From Bacillus sp. SA1-12 (GTDB lineage Bacteria > Bacillota > Bacilli > Bacillales > Bacillaceae), in NCBI RefSeq assembly GCF_000981385.1, contig NZ_LATZ01000001.1, forward strand, positions 209,014 to 273,013: a stretch of DNA of 64,000 bases, read 5' to 3'. Made by a program: the position numbers and the translations under genes. Position 1 is the stretch's first letter. Every line of letters begins with the position of its first letter. The notes beneath the pieces were generated by a model. That model had not been told where the DNA came from, made no database searches, and saw only the letters and a list, made by a program, of their open reading frames with translations. Positions 19,265 through 25,766 of the stretch are shown here, piece after piece.

Positions 19265-19318
19265 TGCTATTCACCTCCAAAATCAAACTAAAGACTAATT
19301 TTATCCATCCTTAAACGT

Positions 19319-19356
19319 AAAAAAAGAGGAAAAGAGCAAACATACTCTCTTTTCCT
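19319..19356 (-). terminator. Intrinsic terminator inside the leader of the ABC operon (attenuator)
   Basis: On the minus strand AGGAAAAGAG and CTCTTTTCCT form a perfect 10-base stem with a 10-base loop, followed by C and seven T. It lies between the promoter and the first structural gene, 54 bases before the ATC start, so unregulated transcription would stop before the operon. Confidence 0.85.
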
Positions 19357-19367
19357 TCTCCACAAGC

Positions 19368-19425
19368 TTTAATGTTTAATAGAACCCTCAGGTAACGCAA
19401 CAAATAAATGTTACTAAACATTAAA
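19368..19425 (-). promoter_or_regulatory. Upstream competing hairpin in the attenuator leader
   Basis: TTTAATGTTTA (19425-19415) and TAAACATTAAA (19378-19368) pair perfectly over 11 bases on the minus strand. The left arm covers the last codons and the stop of the leader mini-ORF, so a ribosome there would block pairing. A nested GTAAC/GTTAC pair lies inside. Confidence 0.65.
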
Positions 19426-19455
19426 AAAACGATGCAATTCCCCCTTTTCTCCCAT
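19414..19455 (-). CDS. Putative 13-residue leader peptide
   Basis: ATG at 19455 opens MGEKGELHRFFNV followed by TAG at 19414-19416, inside the transcribed leader of the ABC operon. An internal TTG (19437) behind AAAAGGGGG could instead start MHRFFNV. It is short and without a strong upstream ribosome site for the ATG. Its overlap with the left arm of the hairpin is what suggests ribosome-controlled attenuation, as in many antibiotic-resistance ABC genes. Confidence 0.4.
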   Translation of the reverse strand: MGEKGELHRFFNV

Positions 19456-19475
19456 TAAGTTTAACAATTAAACTA

Positions 19476-19504
19476 ATTATATTCCGAATAATTAGCCTTG
19501 TAAA
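19476..19504 (-). promoter_or_regulatory. Sigma-A promoter of the ABC export operon
   Basis: On the minus strand TTTACA (19504-19499) and TATAAT (19481-19476) stand 17 bases apart, near consensus. The start point would be about 19469, giving a leader of about 205 bases. Confidence 0.85.
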
Positions 19505-19510
19505 CTTTTT

Positions 19511-19526
19511 TTGTAAGTGCTTACAA
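19511..19526. promoter_or_regulatory. Palindrome just upstream of the promoter, cre-like
   Basis: TTGTAAGTGCTTACAA has 7-base perfect arms around TG and lies 6 bases upstream of the -35 box. The inner 14 bases match the CcpA cre consensus at 13 of 14 positions. The position would suit an activator; a dedicated regulator is equally possible. Confidence 0.45.
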
Positions 19527-19804
19527 TAGCAATTTCCGAATAAATCTTTCATTTTTCGGCAAAAATATACATTTCCCTTATTTCTTTACCTGATATTTCA
19601 ACAAAATGATGTATTATGTCGAATAGTGGATTTTGCAGATATTCGTGAAGGTGTGCAGAAGAAATATTGTAGGGCAGCGGAAAAGAGGTACACTTTATTT
19701 CGAAGATAAATTGTCCATTTTCGCAGATTATCTGCAATTTTCGAATTAAAAAAATGGAGAAGAGTAATAACTCTTCCCCATCTTTCAATCATTCATTCAT
19801 TCAT
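19527..19804. other. Intergenic region between ABC operon promoter and glsB-like gene
   Basis: Two overlapping open frames of about 60-80 codons exist here, but they have no ribosome site, show no recognisable similarity and overlap the terminator at 19754-19781. They are regarded as chance. Nothing else was recognised. Confidence 0.5.
19754..19781 (-). terminator. Terminator of the GlsB-like gene
   Basis: ATGGGGAAGAG and CTCTTCTCCAT pair on the minus strand, followed by TTTTTTTAATT. Confidence 0.88.
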
Positions 19805-20062
19805 TTATGATGCATGTTTTCGCATGTTCTTCATAATAAAGCTTACGATGAACACTAAAATGATAGCACCGATTAACGCAGGGATGATATAAAATCCTCC
19901 AACTTCAGGTCCCCATTGACCGAATATGAGTGATCCAAGCCATGCTCCAATGAATCCTGCAATAATATTTCCAATTACACCGCCTGGAACATCTCGTCCT
20001 GCGATCAATCCTGCTAACCATCCGATGATACCTCCAATAATTAAAGCCCAAAGAAATTCCAT
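19805..20062 (-). CDS. GlsB/YeaQ/YmgE-family stress-response membrane protein
   Basis: An 85-residue protein made of three hydrophobic segments: LWALIIGGIIGWLAGLIAG, then a Gly-rich NIIAGFIGAWLGSLIFG segment, and IIPALIGAIILVFIVSFI. This is the classic transglycosylase-associated/GlsB pattern with GxxxG repeats. The length matches the family (80-90 residues). AAGGAG lies 9 bases before ATG and the gene has its own terminator. Members are linked to general and envelope stress in Bacillus and enterococci; the molecular function is unknown. Confidence 0.93.
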   Translation of the reverse strand: MEFLWALIIGGIIGWLAGLIAGRDVPGGVIGNIIAGFIGAWLGSLIFGQWGPEVGGFYIIPALIGAIILVFIVSFIMKNMRKHAS

Positions 20063-20165
20063 TTTATAACACTCCTTTTAATGATTTTTTTTAATGATGT
20101 TTGATCTTTATTTACCCCTCCTTAGAAAACCTAAACTATTTATTCTCTTATTTTTCTTCAATCAA

Positions 20166-20837
20166 TCATTCAATCTCATTTTTTATAGCTTCCTCAATGT
20201 CGGGTTTATGTCCAAAGAAATAGAGCCGATCACCTGATTGAAATTGCTCTTCTGCTAAATTTTTACGTATTCTTACATCTCCTCTTTTAATCATTAAAAT
20301 AACAAAATCAGAGGATACGTGGTTATCCATGATTTGTGTTACCGTATTGTTAATAAGCGGAGAATCTGCTTTAATCTGGTACTCTACTAATTGGCCATCT
20401 AGCTCCTTTAAGGTTACCTCCCTTATTGGCAAAGGATAAGAAGTCTCAACTTCTTCCTGATTATGTTCCAGCCTAGCTAACAAATATTTTTGTATGATTG
20501 GCAGTTTTAATATACATAAGATACCAATTAAAAACACAGCTATATAGATCATGTTACTTGTTCTTAATTCATCCTCCAATAAACTGCTTACCGAAGAAAT
20601 AATAACCGCTAAGGAAAAGGCGCCAAATAAAATGAGAAAAATACCAAGCTTTCTGCGAAATGGATGAGATAAGATGAATTCTGATTCACCTGTCGTAAAT
20701 CCTGTGCCTGTCATCATGGAAATGACCTGAAACCTTGATACTTTCTTTTTGAGTCCTGTTAATTGAAATAAAATTACGTGGATTTCAATTACCGTCATGA
20801 TGATCGCAAAATAGATTAGTAAAAATAATAAAGCCAA
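20166..20837 (-). CDS. Membrane protein with C-terminal TrkA-C (RCK_C) domain
   Basis: A 223-residue protein. The TTG at 20837, 7 bases after AAGGAGG, is preferred; the frame is open for another 57 codons upstream, but that stretch is repeat-derived and lacks a ribosome site. Three membrane helices (about 1-28, 62-86 and 92-112) lead to a cytoplasmic RCK_C/TrkA-C domain (about 135-218: VEYQIKADSPLINNTVTQI, then GDRLYFFGHKPDIEEAI). Such domains bind small ligands, in several Firmicute proteins cyclic di-AMP, and govern ion transport. The membrane part is too short to be a full Trk/Ktr channel, so it may be a regulator or a minimal transporter. Confidence 0.8.
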   Translation of the reverse strand: MALLFLLIYFAIIMTVIEIHVILFQLTGLKKKVSRFQVISMMTGTGFTTGESEFILSHPFRRKLGIFLILFGAFSLAVIISSVSSLLEDELRTSNMIYIAVFLIGILCILKLPIIQKYLLARLEHNQEEVETSYPLPIREVTLKELDGQLVEYQIKADSPLINNTVTQIMDNHVSSDFVILMIKRGDVRIRKNLAEEQFQSGDRLYFFGHKPDIEEAIKNEIE

Positions 20838-20869
20838 CCTGCTCCCTCCTTGATTGTTCTTAACATAAG

Positions 20870-20965
20870 TGAGACTTCCATCAGTGGGATTTCGAAATAC
20901 TGGATGTACAATGCCGATTTCACTTAAGGACTTGGTGAAGCTGGACGTCCATCCTCCACTGATGG
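20870..20965. repeat. Palindromic interspersed element with CCATCAGTGG arms
   Basis: CCATCAGTGG (20878-20887) and CCACTGATGG (20956-20965) are perfect 10-base inverted arms 68 bases apart. The left flank reads GTGAGACTTCCATCAGTGG, which resembles the repeats at 23340 and 23475 read on the other strand (GCGAGACTTCGATAAGTGG). It sits directly upstream of the TrkA-C gene and is translated in the extended frame. Confidence 0.5.
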
Positions 20966-21077
20966 TGGTGCTGAGATATATTAGTTTCAACAGACAATTA
21001 TTCCTCACTTATTCTTCTTAGCTTATCTTGAATCTTGAAGTAAAGTTTTTACTGCCCCTTAAGAAGGGAAAAAAATA

Positions 21078-21100
21078 GTTGGGACATTGAGAGTCCCAAC
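21078..21100 (-). terminator. Terminator after the 89-residue gene
   Basis: GTTGGGAC and GTCCCAAC pair on the minus strand, with TATTTTTTT after the stem. Confidence 0.85.
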
Positions 21101-21115
21101 CATTTTATTAAACCA

Positions 21116-21385
21116 TTACTGTTTTTTCTCATTGTAAAATTTCACCGAGTACATTGCACCCTCACTCACCATCTTATTATCTTCTATATCCTGCGGGTCT
21201 GGGTGTCCTCCTTTTTCAACAGGAAGGCTATTACTCTTGTCAATCGCAGAAGGCTTAACCTTTCGCTTCAAATCTCTAAATGTATTTTCCAATTTAATTC
21301 TATTTGGTTTTGATGATACCCATAGTACAAGAGAAGTTCCCATCCCTAAAGCCACAATTGATTTCATACCTATCGTTCGTTTCAT
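21116..21385 (-). CDS. Hypothetical protein with N-terminal membrane segment, 89 residues
   Basis: ATG at 21385 is 8 bases after an AGAGGAG site; the upstream GTG has none. The protein begins MKRTIGMKSIVALGMGTS, a single hydrophobic segment (about 5-25), followed by a basic region (RDLKRKVKPS) and an acidic C-terminal half. The layout recalls small YtxH-like or membrane-tethered proteins, but no family is assigned. It is monocistronic with its own terminator and divergent from the CorA gene. Confidence 0.75.
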   Translation of the reverse strand: MKRTIGMKSIVALGMGTSLVLWVSSKPNRIKLENTFRDLKRKVKPSAIDKSNSLPVEKGGHPDPQDIEDNKMVSEGAMYSVKFYNEKKQ

Positions 21386-21562
21386 TACTACCACTCCTCT
21401 TTTTAAAAATTACTTTAAGGAAAAGCTATATTTATTTATCTTTTATACCCGTTTTAAAAGGATCAAAACATTTCTATTAAATGTAAATGTTTTAAAACGA
21501 TTAAATCCGGGCATTGATTTAGTAAATCTATGAACAAATTTATCTAATAAGTAGGGATTAAA

Positions 21563-22492
21563 ATGAATAACTGGAAGTGGCATCAATTAAATAAAGATGA
21601 ATTAGAAAAAATGAAGCAATCTGTACATAATAATGCAAGTATCTTGCAAAAGCCTTGGGTAAATAAATTAAACATGAACAATACAAATTACTTGGAAATT
21701 AACCACGGGGAGGATGGTGACTTTACCCTAAAAGGTTCTCTTGTTTATGACCAAAATTTCCATGATGAAAGAGAATATAAAATCTTTCAATTTTTCTTAT
21801 CTAAGGATACACTAGTAACTGTTGATTTGGACTTCTCATTATTTAAACATGCTAATATTGAGCTAATGCTGCGAAAAATAGCAAAAGCAGATAAACCAAT
21901 TGATGGGTTTCTATTTATCCTTTTGGAACTTCTAGCAGAATACTTAATAAAAATAGATGATTTTGAAAATGAGTTGAGAAAACTCATTTGGGAAATTCAT
22001 AAAAAAAATAAAACAAGTATTTTAGAAGATATATACAAACGCCGCCATGACTTGCTTGTTTGGAGCAATTTGCTTATCCCTTTAAAGGAGCTAATCATGG
22101 GAATTGAAGAGGCATGCCTCGATGTATTACATGAAAATAAAAATTATACTCTTACAGCTAAACGAATTAAAAGAGCCCTGTATTTAATCAATGAATATGA
22201 GCATGAAATTGATTCTATTATTACGTTAGAAGAGGTAATCTCCACCCACCGCGGTAATGAGATTATGAAAACTTTAACAGTTATGACAGCAATTTTTACA
22301 CCTGCCATGGCATGGGGAGCAATTTGGGGAATGAATTTTAAATTAATGCCCGAACTGGAATGGAAATACGGATACTTAGTTTCAATCGTCACCATTGCAG
22401 TATCCATGATTGCTGTATATATCTATCTTAAAATGAAAGGTTGGACAGGAGACTTGTTAAAAGGCAAGAAAAAAGGGAAGTTTTTTAGTTAA
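21563..22492 (+). CDS. CorA-family divalent cation (Mg2+/Co2+/Ni2+) transporter
   Basis: A 309-residue CorA-type channel protein, similar in layout to Bacillus YfjQ. A soluble N-terminal domain with long helices (about 1-240) is followed by two C-terminal membrane helices. The signature GMN is present in IWGMNFKLMPELEW (about 264-278), including the MPEL variant common in the family, and a basic tail (KGKKKGKFF) ends the chain. The ribosome site AGTAGGGA precedes ATG by 6 bases. Single gene with its own terminator. Given the nickel-using lar operon 3 kb away a metal link is tempting, but Mg2+ is the default. Confidence 0.9.
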   Translation: MNNWKWHQLNKDELEKMKQSVHNNASILQKPWVNKLNMNNTNYLEINHGEDGDFTLKGSLVYDQNFHDEREYKIFQFFLSKDTLVTVDLDFSLFKHANIELMLRKIAKADKPIDGFLFILLELLAEYLIKIDDFENELRKLIWEIHKKNKTSILEDIYKRRHDLLVWSNLLIPLKELIMGIEEACLDVLHENKNYTLTAKRIKRALYLINEYEHEIDSIITLEEVISTHRGNEIMKTLTVMTAIFTPAMAWGAIWGMNFKLMPELEWKYGYLVSIVTIAVSMIAVYIYLKMKGWTGDLLKGKKKGKFFS

Positions 22493-22499
22493 ATTAAAG

Positions 22500-22526
22500 G
22501 GGCTGACTCAAGGTCAGCCCTGTTTT
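22500..22526 (+). terminator. Terminator of the CorA gene
   Basis: GGGCTGAC and GTCAGCCC pair around a 5-base loop, followed by TGTTTT. It starts 8 bases after the stop codon. Confidence 0.9.
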
Positions 22527-22664
22527 GCATGTTAATAAACAGCCTCTATTCGTTTTATCTGCTATAACATTTTATGTAATTTGCCTTCGTATCTCAGCAG
22601 CTGTTTTGGTGGGCAGTTTTTTTAGCGTACAGCTATATATTGATAAATTATTTTTAATAGTTTC

Positions 22665-23168
22665 CTACATTTGTGGTGCTTCCATTCCGATAAGAGCCCA
22701 TTCTTCCTTTGAAGGACCATATAGGCCAGGAACATTTAATCCTGCTTGTCGCATAAGAACCGTCATTTGTCCGCGATGATGTGTTTGATGTTGTAGCAAA
22801 AACAATAACAGTGTTCCATTCGTCATTTTTTGCCCAAAAAAGTCAATGACATCATTAAATCTTTCATCGGACCATTGTGTTTTGATGGCTTCAACAAATG
22901 CTGCACTAGCTTGTTGATAGCTTTCGGCAATGTATGTTGCGGAATTTGGTACTGGGAAGTCCTTAGCAGGCGCCTCAAATGTTAAATCAGATTGTGATGT
23001 GATAATTTTAATGGCTGAAACTGTGTGCCAGGCAAGTCGTCCTAAATCCCAGTTATCTGGAGTGATCTGTTGTTTTAGCGAATCATCTGTAAGGTTATTT
23101 AATACCTTCTGAGTTTGTGCAGCTTCAAAATCCCATGATTGAAGAAATCGCTCTTTCGTTTGGAACAT
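22665..23168 (-). CDS. DinB-family protein
   Basis: A 167-residue DinB/YfiT four-helix protein. Metal-site histidines appear in LAWHTVS (about 46-52) and in LQHQTHHRGQ (about 125-134), the latter being the most conserved motif of the family. A strong AGGAGG lies 9 bases before ATG. It is more typical of classical DinB than the paralogue at 11.4 kb, and the two are clearly divergent. Known relatives are bacillithiol-dependent transferases; no damage-inducible (LexA) box was seen upstream. Confidence 0.88.
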   Translation of the reverse strand: MFQTKERFLQSWDFEAAQTQKVLNNLTDDSLKQQITPDNWDLGRLAWHTVSAIKIITSQSDLTFEAPAKDFPVPNSATYIAESYQQASAAFVEAIKTQWSDERFNDVIDFFGQKMTNGTLLLFLLQHQTHHRGQMTVLMRQAGLNVPGLYGPSKEEWALIGMEAPQM

Positions 23169-23287
23169 ATATATTTTCCTCCTTTATTTTCAATCATTAA
23201 TCTATTCTTTAATATTTTACTATTTCCTTCAAAATAGAAAAATTTTACATTGATGATTAATACCTTAATATCTTTTAGCAAAAAAGC

Positions 23288-23314
23288 AAAAGCCCTGCAG
23301 CTAACAGGCCTTTT
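23288..23314 (-). terminator. Terminator-like hairpin
   Basis: AAAAGGCCTG and CAGGGCTTTT pair with one mismatch on the minus strand and are followed by GCTTTTTTGC. Confidence 0.65.
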
Positions 23315-23339
23315 CATTTCATTCCAAACTAAAAGGATA

Positions 23340-23383
23340 AGTGGAGGATATTGCCCCTCCACTTATCGAAGTCTCGCTTTATC
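23340..23383. repeat. 44-base direct repeat, copy 1
   Basis: Identical to 23475-23518. Each copy contains an AGTGGAGG / CCTCCACT hairpin followed by TTATCGAAGTCTCGCTTTATC. A third, partial ATAAGTCTCGCTT lies between the copies at 23455-23467. Confidence 0.9.
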
Positions 23384-23474
23384 CCATCTTAACGGGCAGT
23401 ATTGATCTGATGATTTGATTTTGTTTAGTTCGTCTAAACTGCCCGTAAAGATCCGATAAGTCTCGCTTACAATT

Positions 23475-23518
23475 AGTGGAGGATATTGCCCCTCCACTTA
23501 TCGAAGTCTCGCTTTATC
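23475..23518. repeat. 44-base direct repeat, copy 2
   Basis: Identical to 23340-23383 and separated from it by 91 bases. Its last two bases form part of the stop codon of the gene at 23517-23918, so the element abuts that gene directly. Confidence 0.9.
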
Positions 23519-23918
23519 ACTCTTTCTCTGGAAGAGTTCCTTCTTTGTTTCTTAAATAGTTTAAAAAGTTCGTTTTATCCTCCAGTTCTCGTTCTAAGTA
23601 GCCGAGATAAGCAAATAATAAGCCTATATCTTTTGATAATTCCCCATCTTGATGGATATATTTCTCTCGTATTTTCTTTACTTCCTTTTTCACAATCCAT
23701 CTTTCATCTTTGTTTCCTTCTTCAACAACATCGAAATAATTGATATTAATATCAGGGATCAGCTCGATCCCCATAAATCGTTTAGCAGAATTTTTATTAA
23801 TCATATACACAAATTTTTCCGCTTCTAACTCTGATAATGCATCTGGATGTATTTTAATAGTTTTCGGAATGACATCCTGATTGACAATAAATTCTTTTAA
23901 CTGATCAACAACTCTCAT
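23517..23918 (-). CDS. Hypothetical protein, 133 residues
   Basis: ATG at 23918 lies 7 bases after GGGGG; the longer frame would start at a TTG without a ribosome site. The protein is acidic and soluble. The N-terminal half contains alternating strands and helices (KTIKIHPDALSELEAEKFVY), and the C-terminal half contains helices with charged faces. No family is recognised. The stop codon is shared with a copy of the 44-base repeat, which raises the possibility that the C-terminus was altered by repeat insertion, although no frame disruption is visible. Confidence 0.7.
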   Translation of the reverse strand: MRVVDQLKEFIVNQDVIPKTIKIHPDALSELEAEKFVYMINKNSAKRFMGIELIPDININYFDVVEEGNKDERWIVKKEVKKIREKYIHQDGELSKDIGLLFAYLGYLERELEDKTNFLNYLRNKEGTLPEKE

Positions 23919-24330
23919 ATCCTTGCCCCCATTCAACAGATCGATACTAATTTACTTATAGTACAACCTATTCAATAGGGGCAGAAAAAAGTACCTAGCT
24001 ATGTTCTCTTCCTTTTATCAAACATCTATTTTCTGCAAGATTGTTGTTTTTTGAATTAGCCCCTTTAAAAATGGCTTTTGATCTTCTCATCAGCTGCATA
24101 GTTCTTGCAGGATTTCTATTGCCCTGTTGCTCTTGCAGAAGTCTCCCGCCTTCCACTCCAATCATCTAAGTGTTTAACTTTAGGCAATCGGTTAATCGCC
24201 AATCGCTAAAGTCACAATAATTCCAACCTCGTGTTTCAAAAACACAAATTTAAACATCCACTCTGTTTTACTAACAACAAAAATTAGTAAAACAGCCAAT
24301 CTAAAAAAAGCATTTGCTTTATTCACTCGT
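23919..24330. other. Intergenic region without a clear gene
   Basis: A perfect 10-base inverted repeat GTTTTACTAA / TTAGTAAAAC (24267-24295) lies downstream of the Ni/Co transporter gene and may end the lar transcript, although no T run follows. An overlapping 69-codon frame at 24192-24401 runs into the transporter gene and is rejected. Confidence 0.5.
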
Positions 24331-24993
24331 TTATTGGACCCACAGTTTAAATAACCCTTCTGTAACTCCAAGATTATACATATAATAAATCCCAAAAACA
24401 AAGCTTACTGCTCCTGCTGTTCTTGTTAATAGACGGTTTAGACAGATATTTTTTCTAGTACAGATAACAAATGGAATCCCAATTATTGTCGTAAAACAAA
24501 GCATTCCAACAATTGTTCCTGCCCCAAATACCAAGATATAAACCGCACCTTCCCATATAGACGAGACAGTCGACATCGTTAATAAAACCAAAGCTGCACT
24601 TCCGGCAATTCCATGAATAGAACCTACACACATCGATTTTAAAAATGGTGCTTTTTCCAGCTCTTTGGAATCCTGTTCGTTTTGATTCGAATACTGTTTA
24701 TAAACCAACATACTTGTTACACCAAGATAAACGAGCATAATTCCTACTAAAAATTCTAATGACATCGTCCATATTTCTGAAAGTCCATCCTTCATAAAAA
24801 TAAAGACCATTCCAACGATGAAAAGGGTGATTGTATGTCCGATACCCCAAAAAACACCTGCTAATGTTGAACGCCACAGCCTTTTGGTTTTACTTGCAAT
24901 AGTTGCCACAGCAATTACGTGATCTGGTTCAATTGAATGCTTAATTCCCAATATAAACCCTAAAAATAATACAGATAAAAAACTAACCGCCAT
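24331..24993 (-). CDS. NicO/UreH-type nickel-cobalt transporter
   Basis: A 220-residue membrane protein with about six helices. The metal-transport signature of the NiCoT/UreH group is visible in helix 1 (LGFILGIKHSIEPDHVIAVA, about 11-30, with the H-x4-D-H motif) and again as GSIHGIAGSAALVLL (about 128-142). AGGAG lies 8 bases before ATG. It is the last gene of the lar operon, 96 bases after larC2. The nickel-pincer cofactor made by LarB, LarC and LarE needs Ni2+, so nickel import is the natural role. LarO-type transporters do this job in other lar loci; this one is a UreH-like analogue. Confidence 0.85.
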   Translation of the reverse strand: MAVSFLSVLFLGFILGIKHSIEPDHVIAVATIASKTKRLWRSTLAGVFWGIGHTITLFIVGMVFIFMKDGLSEIWTMSLEFLVGIMLVYLGVTSMLVYKQYSNQNEQDSKELEKAPFLKSMCVGSIHGIAGSAALVLLTMSTVSSIWEGAVYILVFGAGTIVGMLCFTTIIGIPFVICTRKNICLNRLLTRTAGAVSFVFGIYYMYNLGVTEGLFKLWVQ

Positions 24994-25089
24994 TCTAACT
25001 TCTCCTATCTTCCAACTCTATCTACTAATCTTACAAAGTCCTTTTTTATGTTTTCCTTAGGACGCTGATAACCTTTCTATTGTGTTTCC

Positions 25090-25560
25090 TTAACGATCAA
25101 ACTGTTTCCATACTTGTTCATACACTTTTTTCAAAGGCACATTATGAAGCTTCGCAATCTCTTTACACTCTTCATATTCTGGTGCTCTTTGGATAACTTG
25201 TCCGTCAAAAATACCTTCTTTAACTGTCACTGTTCCCCATTTTGTTTGTACCTTTTTAAATGTTCGTTCAACCCGATAAACGGTTAATGGGTAATAGCGA
25301 ATACCGAGTGTTGTTGTTTCCTTAAACAAAATTTCCTTCATTTTGTTTATCTTTGCACTTGAACAGAGTAACTGCAGTAATATACCTGGTCTATTTTTTT
25401 TCATATAAATAGGTGTATAAAATACATCATTTGCACCTGATTCAAATAATAAATCCATGACATAACCAAGCCATTCTCCTGGAATATCATCTAAATTGAC
25501 TTCCATTTTGACCATTTGATCATCGATATGTTCATAATTTGGAGGAGGATGTGAAACCAT
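25090..25560 (-). CDS. larC2: LarC C-terminal part (LarC2): nickel insertion for the pincer cofactor
   Basis: A 156-residue protein equal to the C-terminal domain of LarC, the CTP-dependent cyclometallase that inserts nickel into the pyridinium bis-thiocarboxylate mononucleotide. It carries the conserved VNLDDIPGEWLGYVMDLLFE (about 21-40) and PIYMKKNRPGILLQLLC (about 50-66). ATG at 25560 is 8 bases after GAGAGGTG, so it is translated on its own. In most genomes LarC is one chain; in Lactiplantibacillus the two parts are joined by a ribosomal frameshift. Here a non-coding spacer with several stops separates them, so a simple frameshift cannot join the halves. Confidence 0.9.
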   Translation of the reverse strand: MVSHPPPNYEHIDDQMVKMEVNLDDIPGEWLGYVMDLLFESGANDVFYTPIYMKKNRPGILLQLLCSSAKINKMKEILFKETTTLGIRYYPLTVYRVERTFKKVQTKWGTVTVKEGIFDGQVIQRAPEYEECKEIAKLHNVPLKKVYEQVWKQFDR

Positions 25561-25766
25561 CTTGCAAACACCTCTCATTCTGTCGAGTAGTAACAAAAGG
25601 GCAAAGGCCTTGAACCGTCTCTAGGCAATTAAAAAGATTTAAATAGAAGGCTTTCTTACCTTCCCTTTTAAATTGGCTAGACTATAGAGCGGCTAAACGC
25701 TGGATATCATAGTCCAATTCAAATAGTAGAATTCTCACCATAGTGAAAGTGCCCGATACCCTTTTA
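25561..25766 (-). other. Structured spacer between larC1 and larC2
   Basis: 206 bases with stops in all frames. On the minus strand they fold into at least two hairpins: GACTAT...AGCG/CGCT...ATAGTC (25714-25680), and TTTAAA-GAAGG / CCTTC-TTTAAA (25672-25638) followed by TCTTTTTAATT, which looks like an intrinsic terminator. A regulatory RNA that sets larC2 and nickel-transporter expression is possible (inference). No known riboswitch class was recognised. Confidence 0.5.
25638..25672 (-). terminator. Terminator-like hairpin within the larC1-larC2 spacer
   Basis: TTTAAA-AGG-GAAGG pairs with CCTTC-TA-TTTAAA, and the T-rich TCTTTTTAATT follows directly. It would stop part of the transcripts before larC2. 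Confidence 0.45.

Larger units (their letters stand above)
23169..23516. other. Intergenic region filled by repeats
   Basis: Contains a terminator (23288-23314), two perfect 44-base direct repeats and a 9-base inverted repeat between them (ACGGGCAGT at 23392-23400, ACTGCCCGT at 23438-23446). No credible coding frame. Confidence 0.7.

Noticed and set aside
19549..19792. Two overlapping frames of 64 and 79 codons on the minus strand
   Set aside because: No ribosome site, low-complexity composition, overlap with the terminator of the GlsB-like gene.
20838..21008. Possible cyclic di-AMP (ydaO-type) riboswitch before the TrkA-C gene, or a 57-codon N-terminal extension of that gene
   Set aside because: None of the conserved ydaO core was found; the stretch is repeat-derived and the TTG with an ideal ribosome site lies after it.
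24192..24401. 69-codon hydrophobic frame on the minus strand
   Set aside because: Overlaps the end of the Ni/Co transporter gene in another frame and has no ribosome site.
25561..25766. Possible cobalamin riboswitch because of AAAAGGGAAGG near a Ni/Co transporter
   Set aside because: The conserved B12-box core (GCCACTG) and the rest of the aptamer are absent.
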